Shown here piece after piece: positions 1 to 11,338 of a stretch of DNA of 64,000 nt. How positions within the stretch are numbered: the stretch's first letter is position 1; every line of letters starts with the position of its first letter. This stretch comes from Metallyticus violacea (lineage: Eukaryota > Arthropoda > Insecta > Mantodea > Metallyticidae). The translations under genes were made by a program, and so were the position numbers. Location of the stretch: positions 166,011,001 to 166,075,000 of the forward strand of contig CM060833.1 of NCBI GenBank assembly GCA_030762175.1, in the 5' to 3' direction. Below the pieces are notes generated by a model, which saw nothing but the letters and a program-made list of their open reading frames with translations, made no database searches and had not been told where the DNA came from.

Positions 1-266
1 AGCTACACTGACAGCACTTCGGGAAGAAATTGAAACGGCATGTGCTGCAATCACTGAGGACACTTTCGCAAACGTTGCTTAATCAGCAGTTCAACGTATT
101 CAGAAGTGTATCGACGCCGATGGTGGTCATTTTGAGCAACTGTTGTAACTGTAAAAGTCTAAGATGATTAGTGTTCATCATTTTCTGTTTGTGTTAATTC
201 AGTTTTGTTATGTTAACACAGTTTTTTCTTTGCTTGAAGTTTGTATACATTTTTGCACCCTCTGTA
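1..266 (+). mobile_element. Family A mariner-type element, 3' part (copy A1)
   Basis: This is the 3' end of a family A element, cut by the window edge. It begins inside the transposase C-terminus (the LREEIETACAAI motif, then FEQLL and a stop at about 148). The 3' untranslated part that follows is shared with copies at 14.5, 16.9, 28.9, 34.9, 37.0 and 58.7 kb. The terminus reads TTTTGCACCCTCTGTA, the inverted match of the 5' terminus in other copies. The transposase frame is interrupted, for example by a TAA at about 79 where other copies read CAA. The element is inactive. Confidence 0.85.
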
Positions 267-2272
267 CATGCCATCCACAAGGATTTCAAGATCATGGAAA
301 AATAGCTAATATTATAATTGTAATTCCTGCTTGCTTTTTCAATATTGACCTATGATAGACTCTTGAACTTTTACCGGTGACCGTTATTTAACATTTGTGC
401 ACAATCGGCTGGAAAATGTGCAGTGTCAGATGAATGACTGAACAAGTAGGGCACTACTGCCATGATCGCAACAAACTGGCCTGCAAGTATATTCTTATGG
501 AATCATTTAAAAGACAAAGTCGTCAGTCAAATGTTCTGAAAGGCTGTCACAAAGGTTCACCGCTTGGGACATTACTGAAAAGAAATGAAGGTGGAAGTGG
601 TGTCTATTAAACTCAGAACAAATAGACACCTTAAGAACATAATATTAAACTTTGCATAAAGTAGGAACAGGTACCCATATTATGAAATGCATTGTTTATT
701 TGTGTCTAGAATTAAATAAAATGAACAATAGTACAGCATTTTTCCTTAGCTCCTCAAGACCAAAGGATCCCGGCTGAGGTCAATGAATTTTTCAGAACGT
801 AAAAATCTGGAGGACTTTAAACCCTAGGTTTGGTGTAGTAGATTTATGGCACGTTAAAAAAGTCCATACAAGAGAATGAATGCCTGGCCGTTTTACGTTC
901 ATTGCCTATCCTAGTGCTAGGTGCCGAAGTAGAGAATGGGCTTACCATCAACCACTCTGTTCTCTGTAGGAAAATAACCGTAAAAAATCCTCCTTTTTCA
1001 ACCGCTCGCCCAGTTAGTGTCAGTAAAAGAATAAAGGAAGTGTAACTTAATACTTGCAGTGTTACGTTACTTATGCCGCCTTCTTTAAAATGTAAAAAAC
1101 ATATTAAGAAAATAATTGGTTACCCAATCATACAGTATAAGGCAGGGACAGCTTTAAAATGTTACTTCCATTCTAACCACGATTCGAAATTTCTAGTACA
1201 AAGCTGCTATGTTTAAAAGAGAAGGGATATATGATTCATTATTAACATTGAATTTGTTATACTTATGTTTCAAAATGTTTTACAGCTATGATTTCCTTTA
1301 GTTGTACTATATTTTTTGTCGAAATCAACATTATAATTTTATTTAACATGTCTAATACATAGAAATGAATTTATAATAAACATAATACTGTGATTTCTAT
1401 TTGTAGAGGTACTTGTGTAATGGGTACACTTTATTAAACTTGCACAAGTTAATTTACTAATTATAAAATGATAACATGTTTCATGAGCAACTTAGCTAAT
1501 TAATATTAATCTTTATCCCATTTAACAATCGATTGCGTCTATTATTTTATACAAAAAGGCAGTTAATTAAAATTAAGAATATTTTATTGCACTAAAGCAT
1601 AATATTTGATTCATTGTATTTTATTTTCACTACATGCTAGAGTAATTATTTTTTTCTCCCCTGAATTACTCTTTATTAAATTACCTGGCAAACACTTCCA
1701 GATTTTTTGCGCTGTTTGTTATTTGTTTTGGGACATCGTTAGCACGTTTGCCTCTTGGTTTTCGATCAACGACCGCGAAATTCCCGGTATGCCAGTCGGA
1801 GCCGCATGGGGCCCTGTGAGGGGGTCCGTCTGCATATTCCCCATGGGGGGTTAGCATTGTTCTGTTCAATAAATGCCTTTCGGTCATACGTGGGCGTGCG
1901 GTTTATCATGCAGATGCATGTGCAACTCAACGTGGCATAAAATAATAAAGTTATACAGGCAAGACGCTCACATCTTCAATGACTGAAATTGAATGCCCAA
2001 GGACTCTTAGAATTAAGCAAAGCTGTTTATTGTCTCAAAGCTGTTTATTCCTTTGTCTGCTTTATTCAGAAGTGTTTGCTTCCTATGTGCTTCGACCGAT
2101 CATTCTGTATGTGATACATTTATGCTTTTCACTGATCATTTCTTATTCTGTTTTCTCAGGTGCAATCTGTTACTGACTTCAGAACCTCGTTTTCTTCGTA
2201 TATGTTTCAAGTGTTATCTTTTTTCTCCCTTATCCAAGTTTCGCTGTCATGCATCAATGACATTGTAATATA
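267..2272. other. AT-rich stretch without recognisable genes
   Basis: About 2 kb of AT-rich sequence. The only departure is a GC-richer island at about 1735-1860 (GGGGCCCTGTGAGGGGG and CCCCATGGGGGG). It has open frames on both strands, but neither resembles a family I know. No terminal repeats or tRNA-like boxes were seen. Confidence 0.4.
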
Positions 2273-2705
2273 GGGTGATCATAAAGTTTCGGTCCATTTT
2301 TGAGAAAACTGTTGATAATATGTTTATGTAGTGGTCAGAACTCTATCAACTGAAGAAATTATTGCTGTGGTGTGTGCACGCGTTTCAGGGAATTTACGTA
2401 CGAAGAGGTTCAAGCGGACTTTGAACCAAAATCCTGTAAACTCTCTTCCATCAGAGCAAATATCAAACTACTGGTTCAGAAATTCAAGACCTCGTGAGCC
2501 CAGTGAACCAGCTGAAACTGTGCATCAGGTAGAGGATGCAATTATCAGAAGCCCAAAAGTATAACCAGGAGACTAAATGGGGAGTTGGGTGTACCACAAT
2601 CGACAGTGTGGAAAAATTCTCCACTACATCTTGATAAAACGGTCATACCATCTCCAAACCCGACAAGCTGGAAAGGGAAGACTACGCTGGTCAGAAAGTG
2701 TGAGA
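2273..2705 (+). mobile_element. Family F Tc1/mariner-like element, 5' fragment
   Basis: A terminus-like start (AGGGTGATCATAAAGTTTCG) is followed by a degraded transposase N-terminus. The frame from about 2331 to 2564 contains QEL/LRTKRFKRTLNQNP-like and NYWFRNSRPREPSEPAE segments. After a stop and frame changes it continues as RLNGELGVPQSTVW. This order (DUF4817-like helix-turn-helix, then a second helix-turn-helix with 'PQSTVW') is typical of insect Tc1/mariner transposases. No DDE catalytic part and no 3' terminus follow, so this is a truncated, inactive copy. A short echo (about 5354-5380, coding WFRNSRPR) may be another fragment. Confidence 0.6.
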
Positions 2706-4242
2706 TCACCTATGCAAATTAAATAATTAAATATGTGCATTCACAAGAACAAAGTTATCAAAATATGAATATAATATGAACTAAAATGTTATAAAAGTGC
2801 TCTCCGTATTTTATCGAATTTGCATGTGAAATGTGAAATGTTGTCTCAAAAATTCCCGTTTAATTATAAATTGTTTCTGATGACAATTATAATAATAATT
2901 GCATTTTGTTTCAAGTATTGTTTAATGTCAAGAATAACATAACAATCAATGTTACAATTAGAATCAGGATTTCGATATTACAAGTGTTAGTATATGTATA
3001 TAGATATATGTCTTTTTGACTAATAGTAACATTCAAGTTATCTTTCTGTAATAATATGATTGACAGTCTATATATATCTTTGTTATGTTTCTGTAAAAGG
3101 GGAATGGACGTGTTGGACTCTCCTCGGAAAAGTTAGGAACAGAACTACAGCCTTGCCTGGAAAGAGGAAAAGAAACACCGCATGCAGAAACGCTTGTTTT
3201 ACAGAAATCAAAATATTAGCTATTTCAAAGGGAGGCCGCATATATGGCCGAAGCGTGCGTTATCGCAAACTTTTAGTGTGGAAGTCTAAAAAGTGCAAAT
3301 GTCTCCTCTTTCGTAGCGTGGGAATAGCAAACGTATATTTACTGGTAAAAACCGGAAACTTCGACCGAAACCCAACGAATAAAAGCGAACATGTAATAAA
3401 CCATAACTTGTGTGATCCAATACAACGTTTGAAGGCACCAAGTTCAATAATAATTAAAGGAATTAAATGCTTGCGAGGGGCGGAGCGAATTCACATAATA
3501 GATTTAGCATTAACTATAAGAAGTAGTTTTAAGCATTCGAGAGTTAGTAGCAGTTATTCAGTATCAGCATCAGTCATTAGTTATTTATTGTCATAGTAGA
3601 GCAGTTAAGTCGTCGCGGAGAGTCAAAGTAAATCGGTCGATCTGTGAGAGTCAGTCAGTCAGTGCGGGAGTAATGGTAAGAATAGTCACGCTGAATCATT
3701 GATAAGGTATAGCCGTCCATGTGACGTCACGATAAAGTGTTTACAGCAAAGTGAGGTGTGATTATAAAGTGTTTACTCGAAACTATAGGTGACTGTCAGA
3801 TTTCAAAATTGTGTTAAAGTGAGTAAATACACGAGCGAAGACAGTGAATTATAACCCGAGGGTATACATTATGAAGTACAATAGGACCAGAACAATAACC
3901 ACACGACAGACGCACAGTATGTTCCTGAACCCTTTCAAATTGCCAAATAAATTAAATGTTCCAGAGTCGAACTTTATATGATTATAGTTAAGAGTCCCTT
4001 TCCTCCCTAATGACTTCAAGTCATTAAAAACAGTCCAAATTCCTCTGGAACCAGAGAAATAGGAAGCATTCGAACTCTTTGACTTCAAGAGCCGAGGCAA
4101 GACAAAAAGAACATCTAATTGTCTAATTAAATAAATAAAAATAAATCACCGTCGATAGCAAAATACCCCACACACGCTAGTGAAAAGTACTGTAAAGGTA
4201 TTTTTGCTTAACAACAGAACGCAACTTTTCTTTGACAATTCC
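2706..4242. other. Unassigned region with a long ATG-less open frame
   Basis: A 178-codon frame is open at about 3060-3596, but it starts with TTG and contains no internal ATG, so it is not called as a gene. Around 3500-3700 the plus strand has the look of a transcription start/leader: TATAAG at 3515, then repeated CAGT/TCAGT motifs and GTCAGTCAGTCAGTGCGGG. This could be the R-U5 part of a solo LTR, but no primer-binding site or paired LTR was found. The duplicated phrase ATAAAGTGTTTAC occurs twice (about 3730 and 3764). Confidence 0.3.
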
Positions 4243-4448
4243 TATTGACGATACGTGAGATGAAATGATAAATTGGGAAAGGATTTTTTTTTTTAAGAAA
4301 GGAAACGTTCCAGGCCTAAGTTTAGGGTACCTCCCCGGCATTTGCCAGTTATGAGGACTGAGGAAAACCAGGAAAAAACCTGTCAGAGAGGACGGTCCTG
4401 GCGGGATTGGAATTTCAGATCTTCCGCTCCTCGCCCACACGTGGCGGT
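4243..4448 (-). mobile_element. SINE family H, copy H1
   Basis: A minus-strand copy of the tRNA-Ser-like SINE. Read on the minus strand it has a damaged head (GCCACGTGTGGGCGAGGAG, with the B box decayed to CTGAAATTCCAATCCCGCC). The body follows: CCTCAGTCCTCATAACTGGC, ATGCCGGGGAGGTACCC, GGAACGTTTCC, and the ATTTCATCTCACGTATC end. The 3' tail section beyond this is missing. Confidence 0.85.
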
Positions 4449-7400
4449 CTCTTTGCAGAGTGTTTGATACAGTTTTGTCACTAACAAAACAGTTGCAGAT
4501 TCAACTGAGTCTATAACACCCAACACAATCTCGATGACTTTAATATTAACTGCTTAGTATTGTACTGCTTCTAATAACTTTCCCCGTTTAATCTCCTGTT
4601 TTCCACATTTCGTGAAAAAGAATACAGTTTTGAATTACTAATGCTAATTACATTAATTTTGAATTGTTATGTGAAAGAAACAATTTCTAAATCGTAAAAT
4701 TATATAAAATTAAACGGATTTTTCTCAAATATGTACTATATCCGAAATAATGGACCAATAGGTGTATAAAATACGTTGCAAATCACTTCAAATGTTGTTT
4801 GTAAACGTATGATAAAATTGTATTTGTAACTAAGTAAAAATTTAATGTACTCATAAATATCATTACATATAAATCCTAACCCTGACTGTTAACCAATTTC
4901 CTTATTTTTGTATCCTTTAATTTTTTTTTTTTTAATCGCCTACGTTTGTTGCAACACTGTATTATTACCACTGCTACCATCACTCAAACTTCTGACGTAT
5001 GTAGTATAGTATTTCATGAGACTTTATTTAGACTACAGAGATCTTAACTCATCACCATTTATACACGCTCTATCCCTATTTCTCTCTTCCTCTATTTGAA
5101 ATTATTTCTAGCTTCAGAAATAAGTAGAAAGAAATAATTAAATAAACATTGGCCAGTTTCTTTAGCAATCATTCCGCACATTTTCGTAAGACTGAATATT
5201 ATTAAAAAGCCTGCTTTTATATTTCCAAGAATGACCACCCCCATGGTCTAGTGGTTAGTGTATTGGCTCTCAAGTTCGATTGTAGGGTATGCTAGGAAGT
5301 TCTACTTGGCTCCTGCGGTTCGGTTCAAGGAAACACACCCTGCATTGGGGAAAAGTTGGTTCAGAAACTCGAGGCCTCGTGTACACATTTCAAATATCCT
5401 ACTGATGAAACGCAAGTCTTTAAATATGAGTTAAATTGTAAAATTTTAACGGAATAACTAGAACAGCTTCATACATAGTACTAAATTACATTTTATTACA
5501 AAAAATAAATTTCAAATGTTTTCCTGCATTAGGATATTTTATATTTGTGCTTGAAATATATTAACAGATAAATGCCTCTCAACGGAAACGCTGAAAATAA
5601 GATAAGAAAAGCAAATAACTACAGAAAGTTAGAAATAGACAACAAATGTTTTTTTCTACTGAATTTAGTACACACTTTTCTGTGACGGATATTGCAGAAA
5701 CAAAGTAAAACATTTAATTTTATTGCACAGTGCAACCTCAACAAAACATTTTAAGCAGTTTGCTTCTTAAGATTGCTTGATTAACGCTGAAACAGCGTCT
5801 GAATCTCTGACGAATTGAAGTTCCAGCTAGTGGGCAGTGTGTCCACGTGGTTTAATTTCACACTTACAGCGAGCTGTGATTGAAGTTGATGATACAGATG
5901 AAGAAAGCTGGCGGAGATTTGTAATTTGTAATTAGTAGCCCCAGCATCTCGCAAAGCATCATTAATTATATGCAAGCTATTTATATTTTCAATAAAAAAT
6001 TAAATAATAGATAAGTCGAAGTAAGTGCTGATACTAGAAACGCTTTCGTTGTGAACAGTAATAACCCGCAATTAACTATGCAAATCATTTCGAATTTCGG
6101 CGTAAGAAACGAGTTGGCATTCAAAATGATATAATATATAATAATTTATCCACTGTGGCTGGAGAAAAACTCACCAACGAATGTATAATAACTTAAATTT
6201 AAAGAAATGAGTGTTCATTTATCAGTGAAGATAGAATCATTTTCTTATACCAAAGCAAAAACAGGAAGAATAATTGCAGAAAAAGAACTCGGTAGTTAAA
6301 ACAATAAAACTAACATTCTCTAAAGTGAAGTGCCAATTTATACTGCAGAGTTAGAATGGCTTTGATTATAGCAAATTTCTGGTCGGAAAAAAAAAAAAAC
6401 ATTAGTGATAGTGTAAAATATGTAACCTTCCATAACATGTCACCCGATATTGAGAGTTTAAAATCATGGATGCCCAAATGCTGCTTTTATTCTTTTTCAC
6501 GTTTGCTCATTAAGAATGTGCTACTGAAAACATATATCCAGTAAATCCCAACAGGGTAGAATGTGTTTTATTACCCGCACTGCTGTAATGTGCCATTAAT
6601 TTTTGCTGAAATTCATGAAATTATATTGAACATTTTGAAATTAAAGATATATGTCATTAACAGCTCTTTCGTTTATTAAACCGTTGAAAACATAAGTCAA
6701 AAATTTTCGAACTGCATCAAGAAAAGTCAATTGATTAAAATAGCACAACATAATATTAAAAAATCTCTAAAACAAACTAAGTTTTGTCAAATAGGAAAAA
6801 TTGGAGGTTACACCCTAGACCCTATCACGGATCTTCCGTTAACCGTTCCGATACTCTTAACAAATGAGCTACCGTGCCCTGTCCTATCATAGCCACGAAT
6901 CTTCCCCATCTTATATACCTTGAAGGCCTCTTAAGATTTTCTCGTTGAAGAGATTTTATCCCAAAGAGGCGGCTCAAACCTTCGATTACTTGGGCCTAAC
7001 CTTTTAGGATTTGTGTTAAATATGATTTTTAGCACTGCCTAGTGCTAGAGTTAGGAATTAAAGTCAAAATAGAAAGAAATATCTGAAAACGAGATAACCT
7101 TAGAGGTCTCTAGGGTAGGCACAGTAGTTTAGATATAAGATAAACGGACCAGTACGTCGAGGATCCGTGGTTCGTGTCCCGGCTGTTACCTCAAATGTTT
7201 CTGATTCTCAACTTTAGCCTAACACATGGCTTTAGGGGGGGGGAATCACCATTCAAATATAAACAAATCGCTACTAAAGCAGATAAATGCTCAAAGAAGG
7301 GCCCTCTATTCTTTTCAATGCAAAGATCGGTCATAGATGCACAAAACCACCACAGTAGAATAACCATCCATTAGAATCTTCCACGCTATAAAATACTGTG

Positions 7401-7587
7401 TAAGGTCTAGAGGCAGGTGTGCCATTTCTGCCAACTCATTTGTCAGATGTTTCATTTAAAGTACTTACATAGTTATCTTTCTGCCATGTTTAATTACTCC
7501 TGAACCGACTACACATGTTCAGAAAGAGACTTTCGTTTCAAGATTTCAAAGTTAACTGTCTGGCAAAAAATTATGCCCGAAGAGTGT
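4449..7587. other. AT-rich intergenic stretch
   Basis: About 3 kb, mostly AT-rich with poly-T/A runs and no transposon termini recognised. A tRNA-like segment at 5237-5345 is listed separately. Another weak B-box-like motif (GTGGTTCGTGTCCCGG) lies at about 7166-7182, without a convincing cloverleaf. A run of eight or nine G sits at 7226. Confidence 0.4.
5237..5345 (+). repeat. Possible tRNA-derived SINE head
   Basis: It contains CATGGTCTAGTGGTTAGTG, a good RNA polymerase III A box of the tRNA-Glu/Asp type, and AAGTTCGATTGTAGGG, a B-box-like motif only about 30 bases later. That spacing implies an internal deletion. The body shares nothing I could match to SINE families H or I. It may be a decayed member of a minor SINE family such as the one at 13606. 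Confidence 0.35.
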
Positions 7588-7617
7588 CTAACCTAACCTA
7601 ACCTAACCTAACCTAAC
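7588..7617 (+). repeat. Interstitial telomere-type array (CCTAA)n
   Basis: Six consecutive CTAAC units (30 bp) occur without interruption. On the minus strand this is (TTAGG)n, the ancestral insect telomere repeat. It sits alone in unique AT-rich sequence, so it is an interstitial site and not a chromosome end. Confidence 0.9.
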
Positions 7618-7897
7618 TTTTATAAACCACTGAAGCACCTGCGACTGGAGGCTGAGCATATGCATAGTGCTTTTAGAACTGGAAGGTATCAAAAGAAGGC
7701 GCTTATAAAAACCTGCAAATAAAGCCATCATTAAAATAATCAAGTTTTACTGTTGCTGAAGGCCAATTTAAGCCCCATGCAAATTGCTTGAAGGGCCTAG
7801 CACATATCCGAAAAATGTAGTAAAGTCAAAGTTGTACAAAATATGCATTTTTCAGCTGGCTGTATCCTTTTGTGATTTGATCTCTTTTATTGTAATA
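7618..7897. other. Short unassigned stretch
   Basis: Between the telomere-type array and the family C mariner. AT-rich, with no feature recognised. Confidence 0.4.
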
Positions 7898-9080
7898 CTA
7901 AGTGCGATCAAAAAATAACGGCAATATTCGTTTTTCTTGAAGAATCTTTATTTGTTCATCAACATTAGTTCTGTCCCCTTCAAAGTAACTCCCTCCGGAT
8001 ATAATTCACTTGTGTAAGCGCTTTTTCCAATCTTGGAAGCACTTCTGGAACTTACTTTTCGGTATGCCCTTCAGCGGTTGTGTTTGTACCTCATCAATGG
8101 TGGTAAAACGTCTGAGGTAACATAATGGGTTTGTTTTTTGCCAAAAAATCACGAACAAGCAGCGAGGTGTGAGCAGGAGTATTATCGTGATGCAATTTCC
8201 ACGTGTGGTTTTGCCACAAATCTGGTCGTTTTCGTCGGATTGCATCACGGAAACGGCGCATTACTTCCAGGTAGTATTCCTTATTGACCGTACGACCATA
8301 TGGCAGAAACTCATGAGCACTATGGCATTGAAATCGAAGAATATAATGAGAAGAACTTGTCGAACTTTTTCGGTCTTGGCTCTTCAGGCAGCTTTCCATT
8401 GGGACGATTGGACCTTTGGACCCATATACCCATGTTTCGTCACCGGTTATGACCTTTTCAAGAAGTTCTGGATCGTTGTTAACTTTATTGATCATTTCCT
8501 CAGCGACTTCTACGCGACGACGTTTTTGCTCGAAATTCAGCAATTTCGGAACAAACTTTGCTCCCACAGTTTTCATGCCCAAAACATCCAAAAAAAAATG
8601 CTTGGCATGAACCAAATGACATACCGACATCATCAGTAACCTCTCTGAGAGTGATTCGGCGATTTTCCAGAATAATTTTCTTCACTTCGACGTTGTCGCC
8701 GGTTATTGATGTGCTAGGACGTCCAGGACGTCTTCAACGTCTTCACGGCCCTCTTTGAAACGTCTGTACCACTCGTAAGCTCTTGTCTTGCTCACAGCAG
8801 ATTCACCAAAAGCCACGGTCAACATTTCGAATACTTTGTTCTATTTTCAAGCAAAATTTAATACAAATTCTTTGATTCATCTTTTTCGAAAGTAAAAAAT
8901 CGCCGAGCACATCAAAACACGTCTAACCTTTTCGACTATCAACAATGAACTAACCCTTCAAAACAGCTGAAAACGCCAATATTTGTCAGAAACATGTGTA
9001 CCAAGAAGCTAAAAAAATGAAAATCAGATTTATGAAGCTGGCGAAATAAAAAAGTGCCATTATTTTTTGATCACATCTCG
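7898..9080 (-). mobile_element. Family C mariner, both ends present
   Basis: A 1.18-kb mariner with both terminal inverted repeats. The left end reads GTGCGATCAAAAAATAACGG, and the complement of the right end reads GATGTGATCAAAAAATAATGG. TA dinucleotides flank it at 7896-7897 and 9081-9082, the expected target duplication. Length and ends are typical of a DD34D mariner. The internal gene is broken (see the pseudogene entry). Confidence 0.92.
7900..8880 (-). pseudogene. Mariner transposase pseudogene (family C)
   Basis: Transposase of the cut-and-paste mariner family, which would bind the terminal repeats and move the element into TA sites. It starts near ATG 8880 (RICIKFCLK). It runs through helix-turn-helix segments (KTRAYEWYRRFKEG; ENRRITLREV) and VITGDETWVYG, the first catalytic Asp. 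It then continues through TVNKEYYLEVMRRFRDAIRR, LHHDNTPAHTSLL (second Asp) and the C-terminal FQKCFQDWKKRLHK. Pieces lie in at least three frames. The segment that should hold SPDLAP and the third catalytic Asp is deleted between about 8090 and 8130, so the product cannot be active. Frame and stop damage shows it is an old copy. Confidence 0.9.
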
Positions 9081-9082
9081 TA

Positions 9083-9539
9083 TAGTTGTAAATTAAAAAT
9101 ATATTACAGGGAATAATTTCCAAACAAGACAATAGGTAGAAATGAACGATTTTCTTTCAGGGCGATTCGAGGTTGGTGGCTTTGTTCCCCACCTTTCACT
9201 ACTGGGCGATTAATTTTCTACTACGGCTACGAGGAGCCATCAGTAAGTAACCCAATACATTTTTTCCTCAGTCAGTCAGCATTATTTTATTTGTAGTACC
9301 TTGAGTTTTCATAGACTACTGGTCACTCTGTGGGATGTAATAACTTAGGTCATAAGCAGCAGATTTAATGTACCTGACAACTGGGGTAAAATATTTTCAA
9401 AATACATTCCCAAGGATAGGATAGCGTTCAGACGTTGTGAGGGAGAAGGATCTATCTGATCAAATTATGGAATGGTTTAGTAGGACCTAGGAACGAAGAG
9501 TCAGCATTTCCAGAAGGGATGGTAGAAGTATAGAGGAAT
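9083..9539. other. Unassigned stretch
   Basis: Between the family C mariner and a LINE remnant. No ORF or repeat was recognised, although part of it may be the undetected upstream portion of that LINE. Confidence 0.35.
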
Positions 9540-10330
9540 CCAATAAGATCTATAACATGTGTGACGAAGCAAGGGTTGGAAAGACCTGTATTAAAAAGGC
9601 TACCTAAAGTTATCGCGGATTAGCCTCATTTAGTGACATTATTCCTACTAGACAAAAGAAGCATAATGATCTACAAATTATAGAAGATCAAGCTGATCTC
9701 ACTATAGATTGATTGATTGATTTATTTATGGACGCTCTTTAACATCTCAGGCCATCAGCGTCCCATTCAACTCAGGGCGTGAAACGGCCGACAAATTTTG
9801 CTCAGAGGCCTCTCTTTCATGCTTGAGGTTCTTTTTCGTGCCGTAAATGTACGACACGGGACCCACGGCTTTACTTCCCTTCCGAAGGAAGCCATACTTA
9901 GGATTTTTACACCCGAAAAAATCCATCGATCCTGACCGGGTTCGAACCCGCGTTTTGGGCTTAGGAGGCAAGTATGGTAACCACTACACCACCAGGACCG
10001 ATATCTCACTATAGAGAAATTATATTTTTGTACTATGATTTCTTTAAAACAAATCATCAAACAAAGAGCAGTCAAGATGCAGAAAAAGTATTTAAACGTT
10101 TGTAGATCTTGAAAAAGCAAAAGATTCGTTCGCTATCTGTGGATTAGGACAAGCAACGAAGAGCATGGAAGTGAGTGAATCTCCTAAAAGTTTGATCAAA
10201 AAAGTGCGTGTTATACTAAGCGGCATACGAAGGAATACCAAAGTTACACCGTGTAGCCGAATTACAAAGCGTGCCAATTACTTTCTATGCACCTCTCTTG
10301 TTATTTCTCTCCACCGGAAAATATGTAGAA
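9540..10330 (+). mobile_element. LINE fragment (reverse transcriptase remnant), split by a SINE
   Basis: Two segments (about 9540-9695 and 10016-10330) together read as a decayed non-LTR reverse transcriptase. Recognisable pieces include YRGLASFS, the DQADL and LKQIIKQRAVKMQK region, and TFVDLEKAKDSF, which corresponds to RT motif A (F-x-D-[LF]-x-K-A-[YF]-D). SMEVSES follows, matching the helix after motif A. Several frame changes and stops interrupt it. The SINE at 9709-10002 sits inside, with a 13-bp target duplication. The clade cannot be fixed from so short a piece; a Jockey/RTE/CR1-like LINE is plausible. Confidence 0.6.
9709..10002 (-). mobile_element. SINE family I, copy I1, with target-site duplication
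   Basis: Nearly full length. On the minus strand it starts TCCTGGTGGTGTAGTGGTTA (tRNA A box) and has GGGTTCGAACCCGG (B box). The conserved body follows (CTAAGTATGGCTTCC, AAGTAAAGCCGTGG, GTACATTTACGGCACGAAA, GAGCGTCCATAAATAAATCA), then an (AATC)n tail. A 13-bp direct repeat ATCTCACTATAGA flanks it (9696-9708 and 10003-10015). That is the signature of LINE-machinery insertion. Confidence 0.93.
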
Positions 10331-10458
10331 AGACCAGATTTTCTAAGTTAAAAATCCTGGACATGTTGTGGTTTGTATTCTACTTTAGTGCCTGTCGAAA
10401 ATTAGCTTACTTACGTTAGATATTATGACAATAATGATGATCAGGTGAATGCCAGGTA

Positions 10459-11338
10459 CGAGGGTAGGTTTATGAATTTTCGGCCTCCCCAACAAGAATT
10501 ATCGCCTTCACAAAAGCCTTATCTGGTGTCATAACTTATCTGTTAAGTAAATAATTGCAACTGTAACTTTCGCTCCGCTGTGTTCACTTGTTCAGACATA
10601 GTTGCATAAAGAAGTCTATGTGCAGAAATTTGTAACATGTTCAAAATGGAGTTTCAAGATGCTATTACGTTCTTCACAAAAGAAGGAGTTACTCAAAATT
10701 AAATTAAACACCGATTGGAAGCTGTATATGGGGGAGCACCCCCCTCATATTCTACCGTAAAAGAATGAGCCAAACTTTTTCGAATGGGTTGAGAAAGCAT
10801 TGAAGACGAAGAGTGTGCACGTCGGCCCTTAGAGGTGCTCACTCCTGAAAACATCCATCGCTCTTATGAAAGGAGAAATTATGGAAGACTGGCGACTCAA
10901 AGTTACAGAAATAGCAGCAAGGTTGGACCTTTCTAAAACAACGGTACTTCAAATTATTCATGAACATTTAACATGAATAAAGTTAGTGCAAGATGGGTGT
11001 CTAGACTTCTTTCCTCAGTCCAAAAGCAGCAACGAGTCATCTGTTGTCAGGCATTTTTGGAGCTCTGAAGTGGCAACGAGAGAGAAGTTGTGCAAACCAT
11101 TGTTATAGGAGATTAAACTATGGTTCTCTATGATGATTCCTTGTCCGAAAGAGAATCAATGGAGTGGCGTAAACCTCTCTAAAGGCCAATGTCACTCAGT
11201 CAACCAAGAGGATCATGGCCACAATCTTTTGGCACTGTGAAGGATTACTCTTCATTGACTTCAAGGAAGTCAACACACAGTAAATGGAGAGTACTATGCT
11301 GACCTACTGCACAGACTACGTGCTTCCATCAAAGAGAA
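10459..11338 (+). mobile_element. Family B mariner, 3'-truncated (copy B1)
   Basis: Begins after a TA with the family B 5' terminus (GAGGGTAGGTTTATGAATTT...CGGCC). The transposase start is ATG 10637 (MFKMEFQD). The frame is broken by a TAA at about codon 20, by a TGA in place of a Trp codon (GAATGAGCC, about 10764) and by a 4-bp insertion near 10855. Homology continues through the first catalytic region (about 11100-11180) and stops inside the segment coding LRASIKE at 11338. The second and third catalytic Asp and the 3' terminus are absent. Confidence 0.85.

Noticed and set aside
3060..3596. 178-codon open frame
   Set aside because: Starts with TTG and has no internal ATG. Composition is not protein-like and no domain is visible. 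Retained only as a note in the stretch entry.
7105..7190. Possible tRNA-like sequence with GTGGTTCGTGTCCCGG
   Set aside because: Only the B-box side is convincing. There is no A box at the right distance and no stem pairing.
7588..7617. Chromosome end
   Set aside because: Only six units, with ordinary sequence on both sides.
8169..8639. 156-codon plus-strand frame inside the family C mariner
   Set aside because: It is antisense to the transposase pseudogene and mirrors its codons.
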